Shown here: positions 1-30,999 of the stretch, piece by piece
Position numbering within the stretch: position 1 is the first letter of the stretch
Layout of the letters: each line of letters begins with the position of its first letter
Assembly: GCF_000003815.2 (NCBI RefSeq)
Contig: NC_049984.1
Coordinates: 1,795,186-1,859,185 of the forward strand
Reading direction: 5' to 3'
DNA from: Branchiostoma floridae
Taxonomy: Eukaryota; Chordata; Leptocardii; Amphioxiformes; Branchiostomatidae
Length of the DNA stretch: 64,000 nt
Made by a program: the position numbers and the translations under genes
The notes under the pieces: model-generated
The model's input: only the letters and a program-made list of their open reading frames with translations
Databases searched by the model: none
Told to the model about the DNA's origin: nothing

Positions 1-1320
1 ATCTGTATAAAAGCTCCTTGGTTAAACAAGACAGTCTCAAGTTCAAACTCCAAGACCTGTGGAATTTCTTAAATCCCAAACGACTTAAATACTGACAGTC
101 AAAATGGTTTGATGATGAAATACAACATACTGTAAGTTGTATATAGTAGCATGTATTTACTTTCGTACAATTTCAAGTTTTGAGAGCAAATTTGAAGGAC
201 TGAACTAAGACAACAGCCTTCCTGTAGAATATTCAGAAAATATAACGTTAGATGACAAAAGTGTATCACAAGCAAAATATATATTATAATCCTAAACTCC
301 ACAGAAAAACTCCAAAAGAGATTAGGTAATGGACCTGGTAATGGAGAGAAGGTAATGGGCCATGGGTTTGCCCATCAATCAACTGGATTCCTTCCAGCAG
401 GCTTTGTTGAGAACTTCATCCCCTAATTAATTATGCCCCTGCTGTGACTGCTAGACTATAGTGTAAACACTGGCCATGTGGCTTGTGTCATCTCACCCCA
501 TTAGCACAAAGTGCTGCTCTTTTGGAATGATCCAATATATGACAAAAGGGGAGTTTGGTGAAAGATATAGTTCCTGCAGATACTGGAATTTCAGACAATT
601 GCAACTTATAGATTTGTCATCCCCATTCATACCTGTTGGATGGGTAATACCTTTGAAAATACGGTATAATCGAACTTACATTGCACATCTTCTGATGAAT
701 GGTTCAAAGATATGACCCCCCATTAGATAATGATTTGGCCAGGAACAAGGCAACAGTATTTCAAGACTTTGGAGAGAGGTCTTTTAGCTGAGACAGCAAG
801 ATTTTCTGACTTCCCAACTTGCAGGAAGAGCACAACTATCATACAGGTCAGTTATTATGTTCTAACTAATCTAAGAATTGACTTGGTTTTAGCCCAGGCA
901 GGCATTTTAGATTTGGGCAACAGAATCGTGCAAGACAAGCCAAGATATGTTTCATGTATTCAAACAAGAGTTGTCAATACGGCATAAACATGCACCAGCT
1001 GGTCTGTCTCTAAAAATTCTACTGTGTGGCATCCTTTCTGTGGAGTGATTCAGACAGAAAACCGTGGCCAGGGAATGGCAATGAAAAGTACAAATGTTTG
1101 TTTACAAAGTTTTCAGCAGAAAACAGGATGCCTAAATGTCTGCAGTATCACACACACTTACTATAAAGTTTATTGGCTGTTGTTCCACATCTTGCAAGGG
1201 TTGGATGTGCTCAAAATTATATACTTTTAGATCTATCAGACATCTTTGTGACTGCACAAGGATTCTAGCATTTACATATAGTAAACCAGTGTAAATCTTT
1301 TATATCTTATATCTTTGCAG
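1..1320. other. No gene recognised upstream of the EGF gene
   Basis: Only short open frames without recognisable domains. A strong acceptor-like sequence (ATATCTTTGCAG) ends at 1320, nine bases before the first coding ATG of the EGF gene. A 5' untranslated exon may therefore lie here or upstream of the window, but I cannot place it. Confidence 0.4.
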
Positions 1321-1328
1321 TATCTAGG

Positions 1329-20839
<19,511 letters not shown>

Positions 20840-21342
20840 GGTCATCAGTGAGGCCAGTTATCAGCTTCCTTACATCATATCATCATTGAAAACCTTATTG
20901 TCATTGGTTTTCTCTTCAAAACCTTTTATACACAAAGGCAACAAATAGGAAGACAATAACATATCAGGCAGGATAGAACAGTTTTATATCAGAACAGAAT
21001 TATTGTCATCTGCCTATCTTGCAAAGGATGATGTAGTTCTAACATAAAGGCTTTTAAACTTACCATTGAGATTTTTAAAAAGTTTGCTGTTATGGTGCAC
21101 TCACAAAGATGCCTCTGTATTAGTGATCAAGCTTTATAAAAGCATGTGGCATGCACTTGTGGCTACTGTTTGACTAGTAACATCAGAAGAAAACATCTAC
21201 ATCATTGTATTATTGATCACAATGCCAGATAATGGTTAAGTGAAACATTCCATCCAAGTCAAGGCATACATTTGTAGTTACATGCAGTTGCATTGCATTA
21301 AATATGTAGCAATGTAAACTGTATTTTAAGAAGAATGTCAGT

Positions 21343-21348
21343 AATAAA
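21343..21348 (+). terminator. Candidate polyadenylation signal of the EGF gene
   Basis: AATAAA, about 500 nt after the TGA at 20837, within an AT-rich 3' region. It is a plausible site, not proven. Confidence 0.4.
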
Positions 21349-21384
21349 AGGATTTTATTGACCACCACTTTACTTCTTTTTTCT

Positions 21385-21745
21385 TTATCCTTTGTGCTTA
21401 TTGGCTATCCACTGTGAGATTCTGCAATACAACTTTGTCCTTGGTGCAGATTAGCTCTCAGCTCCAAAGCTTCATGAATCTGTCTTGCCATTGGTTTTCA
21501 TTGGCTGATCAAACTGCCCTGTCCTTCGTGCTGATTGGCCATCCACTGTGAGATTCTGCAAATCCCTTAGTCCTTAGTGCTGATTGGCTATCCACTGCCA
21601 TATTCTGCAAGTCCCATTGTCCTCGGTGCTGATTGGCCATCCACTGTAAGATTCTGCAAATCTCATTGTCCTTGTTGCTGATTGGCTATGCAATAAGCTC
21701 TCAAAAGACTTCATTTTCCTTGATGCTAATTGGCTGCCATCTCAA
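21385..21745. repeat. About 50-bp minisatellite with ATTGGC boxes
   Basis: Units of the form GTGCTGATTGGCTATCCACT + GTGAGATTCTGCAAATCCCTTAGTCCTT recur with about 50-bp spacing from 21528 to 21730, with more diverged units at 21397 and around 21480. Each contains ATTGG, the reverse CCAAT box. Confidence 0.75.
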
Positions 21746-22417
21746 TTTGTTACTTGGCTACTTGGTCCGTCTGTGGCTAGCTTCAACTGCATTTGTAGAC
21801 ACGAGAAAGTCCTGTTTGTGAACCATCTCTTTGAACAATTTATAATCTATTACAGTTTGGTGTCTTATTGGGTGGGTACAATGTGCTTGCCTCACCACAG
21901 GTAAACAGGGTTGTGGTCGGTGTCAGCATGGCACATGAAATAAAAGCCAGCACATTTTGTGTGGTTGCCTGAAAAACAGAACTATATTAATCTTTGCCAG
22001 TTCCACAGCTATCTTGATTATTTAATCGTTTTCTGGATATTTCTTTTGAGCAAGTCGCAGCTCTCCATTGCATCTTTTTGTCAGTGCTATAGAATCGTAA
22101 ACCATGTTCTATTGAGTATTGTTTTGGGCACTTTTTCAGAACCAAAAACACCCGCAATTATCTGATCACTGAGATGATCTGAAAGTGTAAACATTTTTTT
22201 CTTCTGGCCTCTAGACACGTGTATTTCACAGTCCAACTTTTCAAACTTAATACTTGGAGCAATAGACTCTGAAGCAGTGCGAACACCAGTAATGCCGTGT
22301 GAATCATTGTCCGTGACCACTTTATCTAGTACAACTGGATGTTTGTCTTGCATCTCCAAATGGCTCGCCTCGGCAAACCTTTCTGCGCCACTGTATGTAT
22401 GGTCATCATCGTCATTT

Positions 22418-22434
22418 GGGGGGGGGGGGGGGGG
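22418..22434. repeat. Run of 17 G
   Basis: Uninterrupted G tract, closely followed by an A9 tract. Could fold as a G-quadruplex and is a likely site of assembly or read error. Confidence 0.9.
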
Positions 22435-22534
22435 CGTTGTTCGTGAAAAAAAAAATTACAAAAACATAAATATCCGTTTTCTTTTCTTCGCACGTCTGTC
22501 AAATACGCGTTCTCAAGCATGTTAAACTGCCTTG

Positions 22535-22810
22535 TACGCAGGTGGCCACAGCAATTGTAAACAAAATGGAATACACAAAGTAATTGATGAAACAAAGGAT
22601 GCAAAACATAATAAAAAGAAAGCCAACCTTACATCTTTTGAGCTTGGAAATGCTCTGGAACCTGAGAGTAATTAGTCAAGTAATAATTTTGACTTATTGT
22701 TCATTTTCCTGGGAGATATCCTGTTATGTGACCACTTCCAAGCGCGAACAGTCTTCGGATGATACCGAACATGTAAACAACCCTGTAGCTTAGCAACTGT
22801 TTATAACCTC
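22535..22810 (+). repeat. Dispersed repeat family R1, copy 1
   Basis: Shares ordered blocks with copies at 22915-23280, 24050-24440 and (inverted) 24874-25150: GGTGGCCACA/GGTCGCAACA, AATGGAATACACAAA, CCTGAAAGAAAC/CCTGAGAGTAAT, TGTTCATTTTC, CTTCGGATG/CTTCGAATG, TAGCAACTGTTT, CCTCAGATGACCTCA, CTTGCTCTAGAACAC. No coding capacity recognised; probably a non-autonomous element. Confidence 0.65.
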
Positions 22811-22914
22811 AGATGACCTCACGTTCGATACTTGCTCTAGAACACGGCAATCAACATTTCATTACCGAAAATAAATACTGTCATCAATTACAAAACATGT
22901 AAATGTTAACAAAG

Positions 22915-23280
22915 AAAGAAATTAGAAATGAAATCTGCGCAAGGTTTCATTCTGACCTCTGAGAAAACAATCGGTGAAAATAAGCCCACGAAACATGACA
23001 AAAGAACGCTACTCTTACCTCTGCTTGGCCTTAAGGTGGCCAAGGACCTGAAAGAAACTATTTACGTTAAATGTATATATATTTGTGGTTCAAAGTGGTC
23101 TTACTGTTCATTTTCTTGAGAGTTGTCCTGTTGTGTGGCCACCTCAAAGCACGGTCAGTCTTCGAATGTTACTAAATTCGAACCAGTAAACAACCCTGTT
23201 GCTTAGCAACTGTTTGTAACCTCAGATGACCTCAAGTTCGACACTTGCTCTAGAACACTACATTGACTACATTCAACATT
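22915..23280 (+). repeat. Dispersed repeat family R1, copy 2
   Basis: Contains CTGACCTCTGAGAAAACAAT, CGGTGAAAATAAG, TTGCTTAGCAACTGTTTGTA and CAGATGACCTCAAGTTCGAC in the same order as copy 1. Confidence 0.7.
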
Positions 23281-23588
23281 TCATTAACTAAAAGATATGA
23301 AAGCTAGCCTGGGTACCATCCGGATAGTAGTTCGCTCCTACGTTCGCTTCTGCTATCCGTTTGGCAGGTATATAGGGGGTATATAGGGGGACAGTGATAT
23401 GAGGAATAACACGACGTGAGGTTTCTCTTCACACGAGGGTCAACACGAAACGTGCCATTGCTCGCGTGCCGCTATCTTTGCACGCTCGCCCCAAGTAAAG
23501 GCCAATTACGTGCACTTCTTCAATTTTAGCGATGTCCGCACGGCTATGGCGACATGTGAATTAGGGTGTTTTTTGCAGTCGAACTCAG

Positions 23589-23998
23589 CACTGGAACGTT
23601 CTAGTGCTATTAGAACGTGGTCACTGGAAGCCCAGTCAGTGCCGAAATAATTTCATCACTCGGTGTCCAGTGCCGAAGAGTCACCCATCACTGGAAAACC
23701 CAGTGAGGAACCGGTGACCTCGGTTGTTCCGCACTCGGTGTCCAGTGACGAATGACGTTCATCGCTGGGTCCCGAGTGACGAGTGGAGTTCATCACTGGG
23801 TCCCGAGTGACGAGCAGAATTCAACGCTGGAAACCGAGTGACGAGTCAAGGTTCATCACTGGAATTCCAGTGCCGAGAGAGCTTCATCACTAGAACAAAG
23901 CAATTCATCACTGGGAAACCAGTGACGAACTTTCTTCGTCACTGGGCGTCCAGTGATGACGCCATTTTGAATATATTGTCGTCACTGGAAGCCTAGTG
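23589..23998. repeat. 31-bp minisatellite built on a 16-bp palindromic core
   Basis: Thirteen units whose cores start at 23589, 23622, 23657, 23689, 23732, 23763, 23794, 23825, 23857, 23888 (degenerate), 23909, 23940 and 23983. The core is CACTGG-N4-CCAGTG with variants CGCTGG/CGAGTG and CACTCGG. Spacing is mostly 31-32 bp. Spacers are of the type ACGAN-TTCAT. Some cores are perfect dyads (CACTGGAATTCCAGTG at 23857-23872). Confidence 0.85.
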
Positions 23999-24049
23999 AG
24001 GAACCCGTGACTCGCGTAGCCTTGCAACACTGTCATCCATTAGAAAACA

Positions 24050-24440
24050 AAGACAGTAAATGTTAACAAAAAAATCAGATACTTGGGTTCATTCTGACCT
24101 CTGCAATTTGCGTGTTGTCAAACTGTCCGCATGTGCTGATTTGCCCTGTACGCAAATGGTCGCAACAAAGGTTAACAAAATGGGATACACAAAACAATCG
24201 GTGAAAATAAGCGCACGAAACATGCACAAAATTAAGTTACCCTCTGTTTGACCTACGGTTACCCCGAAACCTGAAAGAAACTAATCATTCTTATGTATGA
24301 CTTTATTTACCGTTGCAAGTTGTTTTATTGCTCATTTTCTTCGGCCAGACTTCGAATGTTAGCAACCCTATTGCTAAGCAACTGTATGGCGCCATTCCTT
24401 CAAAACGAATCCAAAAGACAAAAGGCAGTTAACGTTAGTC
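24050..24440 (+). repeat. Dispersed repeat family R1, copy 3
   Basis: Shares GTTAACAAA, CATTCTGACCTCTG, GGGATACACAAAACAATCGG, TGAAAATAAGCGCACGAAAC, ACCTGAAAGAAACTA and TTGCTAAGCAACTGT with the other copies. Confidence 0.65.
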
Positions 24441-24515
24441 ATTTGACAAACATGCTGCGTTTTCATGCTCCTAGTTAAACAACTTTCAATTTATAGTCAT
24501 GGCATTTCGTCGGAA

Positions 24516-24607
24516 ATAACGTTACTTACTTACTTACTTACTTTGGCCGAGCTCCCGCTCGAACCAGGCTTGGAAGTGCTCTCCACCTCGCCCTATCCTC
24601 CATCAGG
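24516..24607 (-). mobile_element. Very short LINE 3' end with (TAAG)n tail
   Basis: On the - strand: MEDRARWRALPSLVRAGARP then K and stop, the C-terminal signature of a non-LTR ORF2, followed at once by (TAAG)n. It interrupts a repeat whose uninterrupted version is seen at 37068-37110 (CGTCGGAA directly followed by CGACTTGTTGTGACTATT). That gives a natural empty site. Confidence 0.75.
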
Positions 24608-24873
24608 GACTTGCTGTGACTATTTTAGTATTTTGAGTTCACCATATGATAACGTTGATAACATGATATGACCTAACGTTACCGTCAATGTCTCAAAACG
24701 TTGTTACATGTTTGTGGCGGATCGCAACTGGACACAGTTTTTAGCTATCGCTGTTGAGTTCAAACTTAGTACATTGAATTCAAAGGTAATACACATCAAG
24801 AAGTTTAAAAGGAGGGACATAACCTCCTAGTAGACATAGAAATGCACTATTTTTACTTCTTTATCCTGCACAG

Positions 24874-25150
24874 CGTTCTAGAGCAAGTATCGAACTTGAG
24901 GTCATCTGAGGTTACAGACAGTTGCTAAGCAACAGGGTTATTTACGGGTTCGAATTCGGTAACATTCGAAGACTGACCGTGCTTGGAGGCGGCCACACAA
25001 CAGTACCTCTCCCAAGAAAATGAACAATAACACAATTTTGGACCGCAAGTAGAGGCACTTATACCTTGGATAATTTCTCTCAGGTTTCAGATAGAGCATC
25101 TCCAGACCCAAAGGAGGCAAGGTTAGCTTTCTTTTAACATGTTTTGCGTG
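24874..25150 (-). repeat. Dispersed repeat family R1, copy 4 (inverted)
   Basis: Reverse complement of the R1 blocks: TTCTAGAGCAAGTATCGAAC, TTGAGGTCATCTGAGGTTAC, AGTTGCTAAGCAACAGGG, CATTCGAAGACTGACCGTGC. Confidence 0.7.
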
Positions 25151-25314
25151 CTTGTTTTTAATCAACTGTTTTTGTTACGTTATCACACATTGTTTACATT
25201 TGTTGCAGTCACTTGTGCACATTTTCAATGTTACCTGCACCAGTGCAGGTATGCAGTAAAAAGTATTTCGAGCCCTGGCTTTGCATACATAACCTACTGT
25301 ATAGAGTTGTCAGA

Positions 25315-25445
25315 ACAATATTGCGTCACGTCCATCCCGAGCCTGGCAACGTGCCACGGCCCCAAAACCATACAGGTGTGCTTCCTCGCAAATTCGAAAG
25401 GCGGCAGTTCCCCCAAACATACGGGAACAGTCCTGATGGGATGGG
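25315..25445 (+). repeat. Dispersed repeat family R2, copy 1
   Basis: TTGCGTCACGTCCATCCCGA, GCCTGGCAACGTGCC, CAAAACCATACAGGTGTGCT and TTCGAAAGGCGGCAGTT recur at 35915-35990 and 36265-36380. A 149-codon open frame over this stretch is best explained as repeat-derived. Confidence 0.65.
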
Positions 25446-26507
25446 GCGTGGTGTTATATATACACTGTGAAGGTGTTCATGATGTTGAACCGTTCATTAG
25501 TTTCTTTCTTCTTGGAGAAATTCATTCCTTCTACAAATTATTCATTCCTTCTACAAATGTTGTAATAGCTAAGAGTGGATCTGAATAAAGTCAAAGTCAT
25601 TACCAGACTGTGCTTGAAGCACCACATGCATATGCAGAAGTCGTACAGGTAAAGAACAGAAAATCTGCATTGTTTGTGATTATTTCGCAGTGAAGAGGTG
25701 AAAAAGTTAACCACTGCGACAATTTCACGATGTATTAGTTCGGACCAGTCCAATGACTAGGGGCCGTGTAAGAAACGTCAGCATGGGCCTGTGAGTGAGC
25801 AGTTAATTTTCTAAAAGTATTTTTGGATTGTTGACTCATTGCATCAATACCTAGTAGTCATAGCATGACACGCTGAGCTTTTAGAGTTGAAAGATTCATT
25901 GATCTATTAAGAAAGATGAGGCGTGCAGTTCTGTTGGCACAACGACAGACATGTCTGTTAGGTCTGTCATGCCAAATAAGACTCAACCCAGGCCATACCA
26001 ATTTAATTTCTTGGATTATTAGTGCTTCATTCTATTCTGATCTATACAGAGGAAAGTCACATGTGGAATTTAGGATATAAATCAGCCATGAAATAATTTG
26101 GCACCAGCAATTTAAGAAAATCTTTGTCGTACCAGTTGTTACGTTATGTTACTCTGTATGTAACGTCAAACCACTGAGTGGCGTGTGATATAATGATAAG
26201 AATTGCTGTCACTGCTCTGTTATAGGAGCCACTCGTGCTAGTAGATGAAAATACAATGCGTTGTGTGTACAGAGGACTGTCTCAAATTCCTTCCAACGAA
26301 ACCTCTGCGTCTCTTCAAGTAACGTTATTGTAGTCTCCGAAATAGGTGCATGATACTCGTATACAGGAGTGTGACGTCTACAAGGATGGTAAGAATAGAG
26401 TGACAGGTATTACGTTATTAATGGGGGTGGAGGGAATGGAAGTATTGCTGTAGGTAATGTGGCCATGATGTTGTGTTCTCGATCGTTTTCCTATCAGTTA
26501 CGAAATA

Positions 26508-26680
26508 CACTGAAGCCAGTTAATTGCACAACGGATTAACGCACACTTCTGTTAACTGCACGGAATTCCAAAATCCCAAACCAGTGCGGTCCAGCTGGAT
26601 AACTTCGCATCATTGCACCAGCCGGATAATTGCACGAAATTCACTGGCAAATAGGCCGTGCAATTCAGCGGCTTCTACTG
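26508..26680. mobile_element. 173-bp pogo-like MITE
   Basis: Left end CACTGAAGCCAGTTAATTGC; the right end, reverse-complemented, reads CAGTAGAAGCCGCTGAATTG. Both are flanked by TA (26506-26507 and 26681-26682). The interior has further AATTGCAC / TAACTGCAC motifs. No coding capacity. Confidence 0.75.
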
Positions 26681-27059
26681 TATATCACATAATATGTGAA
26701 ACCAGCAACGGATCCGAGATAGATGTGGTGAACAGGGTCCGTTGGCGCGCGTCCATACTTTGGTGTATTGTCTACCCAGTGACTACATAATATACGTCTT
26801 ACTGGCGCTCGCTCATCGTATCTTTATTATACAGAGGGACGTACGCGGCGCTGCACTAAGGTGTGCAAGCGGTTTTAGTTTTCATAACATCGGTGGTATA
26901 TGTTACCTCGGTCCCATGATTACTTGTCATCGATCCCCCTTCCCTTGATCTATTAGATAGACACGATGGGCACGGCGCAAACACAAGTTGACCACAGCAT
27001 GTCCAGAACACGAGATATAAAAAATCAAGGTTCCGCTGCAGTACCTTAGCAAGCCGCTA

Positions 27060-27195
27060 GGGGGCCCATTATTGTACTTGACCTTCGTTTTCCAGACTTC
27101 TACCCACCTACTAAATATCATCAGGATCCATCCAAGGCTTCTCGAGTTATGCTGTTTATACAGACAGACAGACAGACCGACAGACGTACAAGCCT
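27060..27195. repeat. Repeat with CCACCTACTAAATATCATCA core and (CAGA)n tail
   Basis: CCAGACTTCTACCCACCTAC, TAAATATCATCAGGATCCAT, then TTATGCTGTTTATACAGACA and CAGA repeats. A decayed relative lies at 31410-31500 (CCAGACCCCACCCACCTACC, AAATCTCATAAAATCCATCT). Likely a SINE or LINE tail. Confidence 0.5.
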
Positions 27196-27399
27196 AAAAC
27201 ATAACCTTGCCATTCTGGCAAAGGTAACGAAGAGGGCCCAACAGCACCACATTCCAAAGGCAACATGACCTTTATTAATCCACGCCGCAGGCCTGTACGC
27301 GCATCTGCCGTTAGAACAAAGAACAACAAAGGCTGACTGTACCGTCGGCAGTAACTGGTGACCGAGATTTGTTATGTTCAATCTGGTGCTTTCATGGGA

Positions 27400-30300
27400 A
27401 ACATGTTTTCGATAATATCCAAGTAGATCTTGGCGGGCAAAATTGTGACAGTTTCTGGCTGGGACCCAAGAGGTGAAGTTTTACGCAACTGGGGAAATAT
27501 TTAAAAAGTTGGAATAACGTTCAAATTATTTCAAATCTCCTAGTCGACGCCCGTGGGCCATTTGTAACCCGCTAGTACCTCCGTAGTCACACAAAAGGTC
27601 TCCTACCAGGTAACAGTTACTTTTACTTCTTCTACTGCGTCTTTCATATGTCTCTCTGGTCGGGAGTTATTTCGCCACTCGCCTGCGGATGTTGGGCGGG
27701 CCGCCAGCATGCAGCGTTCCCATCGTAAACCGACCTCGCGCCCATGATGTTTCGTTGAACCGTGCTAATTTATAATTATTCTGATAATCATCTAGACTAC
27801 ACTAAACAACATTGGTGATTCATCTTCCAAACTTTGCTGTTGACACTTGAAGCACAGGTCGTTTTGTTATGAGACATCTTACCGGCCGAGCAATCTTAAG
27901 ATCTCAAGCCTCCACCTGTCATTATTTGATGACAGCATAAAACAAATTTCATAGCTTGGATATTTACAGCGTCTACATAAACATGTATAACAAAGTTGGT
28001 ATTATATATAACCATTTCCACGGGTATCCTTTATGTTTGTGATAGGCTCGTTCTCATTTAAATGTCAAAAATGCTGTCGCCTGCCTTTACGACTTGATAT
28101 GCAGCAAATTATAGACAACATCTCTGGTCCCTTCATTTTTCCACAGCCCCTGTAGTGTTTTACAAAAGATAAACCACAACATTCATATTGGTTGATGGCT
28201 TGGAAGATTATTATAGCCACGGGTGGGATTTCACCCCCTAAAAATGGCTGTCGCCTGAGAAGAAACGAAGAATTCAAATAGTAGCCCCAAATGTAATAAT
28301 TCAGTTCCCAGAATGATTGTTCGGCAGGTAAAACCGGCTACCAGGCCTTTTGCCTGATTACGCCAGATCGCTCCCGTCACTGATCTTGGAGGCTGTGTGA
28401 GGTGGTTTATGCCTGTCGTCAAATTCGGTAACAAACGTTATCACCACGAGTACAATGGTTGCCACGGCTATATTATACACGTATAAGACTAGAAATGGCC
28501 GTTTTTGTGATACTGTACAGTTTTTCTGGCCTTCTAAAGAAACAACAAAGGGTTGTTGATCATTTGTATCCCACCATGCTGACCAAAATGTTGCACAGAA
28601 ATGACTGTAACAAACGTTACCATTGTTCGATACTGTCTAAGCTTTCTATTTGACCTGGTCTAAGAAAGCTGCCCGCTTGTTAAATGTCCCCAGGGACGTC
28701 CACTTATACCTAAATGATGTAGTCAATAAGGTAAGTCCTTTGAAGAAAACAGGGTAAAGTCTACTGTTGTAACAAACGTTACTGGTAAAGTTTTTGTTAC
28801 CTGCCCTGTGATGTAAAACCAATAGGACCGAAAATAATAAGTTGCCATTTTTTGGCTATGGTTAAAAGACGAATTTTCCTAAACAAACAGGTAACGTTAC
28901 TTTTCACTGAAAATAAAGCCGATTCATTTTTCGACCAATTTTAACGAGTGGTAAGCACTAATATGTGCCCCTCGTGTCACACTGATGCCATTCATCCGAA
29001 AGTCAAGCGCTTGTCAAACTGATCAGCTGGCTCTCCTCTAGTTACAATTAAGATCCTACAGAATCTTCAGCTAGTCATCTAAAACTCTGCTTGTCACCAT
29101 GCTAGCCTCACTAAATCACGCTTATAGCAGCTCCATATTGTCGTGTATAGTGAGAGTGCTACACTGGGACTTACTCCTTATGATTATCATGTAAAACATG
29201 TTTGCCCTATAATGTCCTGTTGGTGTTGACAGCCTGCAAGGCATTTGATAACACACTCTCTTGGTTAACTTTGGCTAGACTAACCTGAAAAGTATGTAGT
29301 AACGAGCAGGAACCATGTCTAGAAAATGTGAGATCTGTCCCTAAATGATTTGATGATAAACATTATCCGCAAATAAATTTCCAAGCATTTGAATGTTTGC
29401 ATCTAAATTATCTTTTTAAACCGCTAACATCCATATTTTCACCATTTTATCCTGCATGAAATGCAAAAGTTTATGCACTCTCCTCAGCTCAGTCACGTGT
29501 GAAAGAATGGATTCAATGACAAGGTATGGAATCATGCATTTCCTTTTATTGCAAGAAATCTTGATTACATAGAGCGGCAAGAGCTGGTCTCTGGGCTCAT
29601 AAAAAGACAAACAAGGAAGATAAGGGTGTCATTCGAGTTGCCACAAAGTTGTACAAAGGCAGAATTGAAAATGTTATGGAATGAAAAGGTAGACGTTTTC
29701 CGTTCCACGAGCTTGTACTTAGTGAAGAAATCCAGAGATGACGATTATAAAGTTTAACTTTATCAGTTTGTAGAAATAGAAAAAAAAACAGAGAAAGTTG
29801 TAGGAGCCCTTTCATCTACTGCAGATACTGTGAGACGGATATGAACCAATCGGTTAAAATCTATGAACTAATATTTACTGTTATATGCTTTGGGCTTTCT
29901 TTGTTACAGCTGCAACACGGAACTTTCCCAACCAGATCTTTTCTGTCTTTTGCTCTCCTCATTTTTATCTCAATTTCATAGCTGAAAGGCTACTGATTTT
30001 ATCCACTGACTGTTGCACTGAGACTATGTTTCAGTCAATACCAGTGGTATGGGGGAAATGTTGTTTTATGTCTTGTTTCATCTCCTGCTCCTGTCATTTG
30101 ATAAAATGATTTCATCGTTTTCCTTTGAGGGGCCAAATAACTCGAAGTTTGATAGAGTGGGTCAGTACCCCCAAATTTGTCTTTCTCTTTAATTTAGCCG
30201 GCCTTTAGAGCTATTTCATTTAGTTCTTTTTTTTGCCATTTCCGGATAAAAAGGTTATATTTTTGCCTCCTGTACCCTAATAGTATAATAAAACAGACCT

Positions 30301-30790
30301 GGAATTTAGCATGTGTGTGTGTGCCTTGGGCATATGCTTACTCACGTTATGGGTCCCTTCAGAGATGGTGATGACCTGTTACATATCATGATCATAATGG
30401 TAATCCTAAGATGTTAAACAACGAAATATATTTTCCTCATTTTTGATATATAACTGAACGTTTACTAATGGTCCCCCTCGACACACACAGAGACTGATGT
30501 ACTGTGATTTCATTTTTCTTCATCATCGCAAGACCAAACTATTGAATTTTCATGGAGAAATTTGATATCCACTCACAAGCCCTGCTATGGTTAAATGAGG
30601 CAAATGCAGCTAAGCTCTATGTGGCTGATCTGCAGTCACGTTCGGAAGGCCAGGATGGTGCTCGGTGTAAGCAGCATGCGGTGGGACCATCGCCATTCCG
30701 GGTTCTGTTGGAAAATAGGACAAACGTTTGGTAAAATGTTGAGCAAAATGAGGACCATACTTAGATGCTACTCATTCTATTGTTGTTATT
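27400..30790. other. No gene recognised
   Basis: Only short open frames without domain signatures. Noted within: three copies of GTAACAAACGTTA at 28428, 28607 and 28769, and (GATT)n/(GAGT)n microsatellites at about 30810-30880. Confidence 0.4.
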
Positions 30791-30999
30791 GGAACAATTA
30801 ATAGATTAACTGATTGATTGATTGATTGATTGAGTGTGAGAGAGTGAGTGAGTGAGTGAGTGAGTGAGTGAGTGAGTGAGACATGCCCTATTACCAACTT
30901 GGTGAATGTGAAGGGTCTAATATATATAATGTCTTAACCCAAGAACTTAACATGCTGGAGACATATTCTGTAGATGTTTCTTACCTCCGGCTTTCGGAG

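Noticed and set aside
23589-23998. A CRISPR array
   Set aside because: The host is a eukaryote, repeats are degenerate, spacers are repeated too, and there are no cas genes. It is a palindromic minisatellite.
25139-25588. A 149-codon open frame on the + strand
   Set aside because: It overlaps dispersed repeat R2 and a hAT-like terminal remnant; no signal peptide or domain is convincing.
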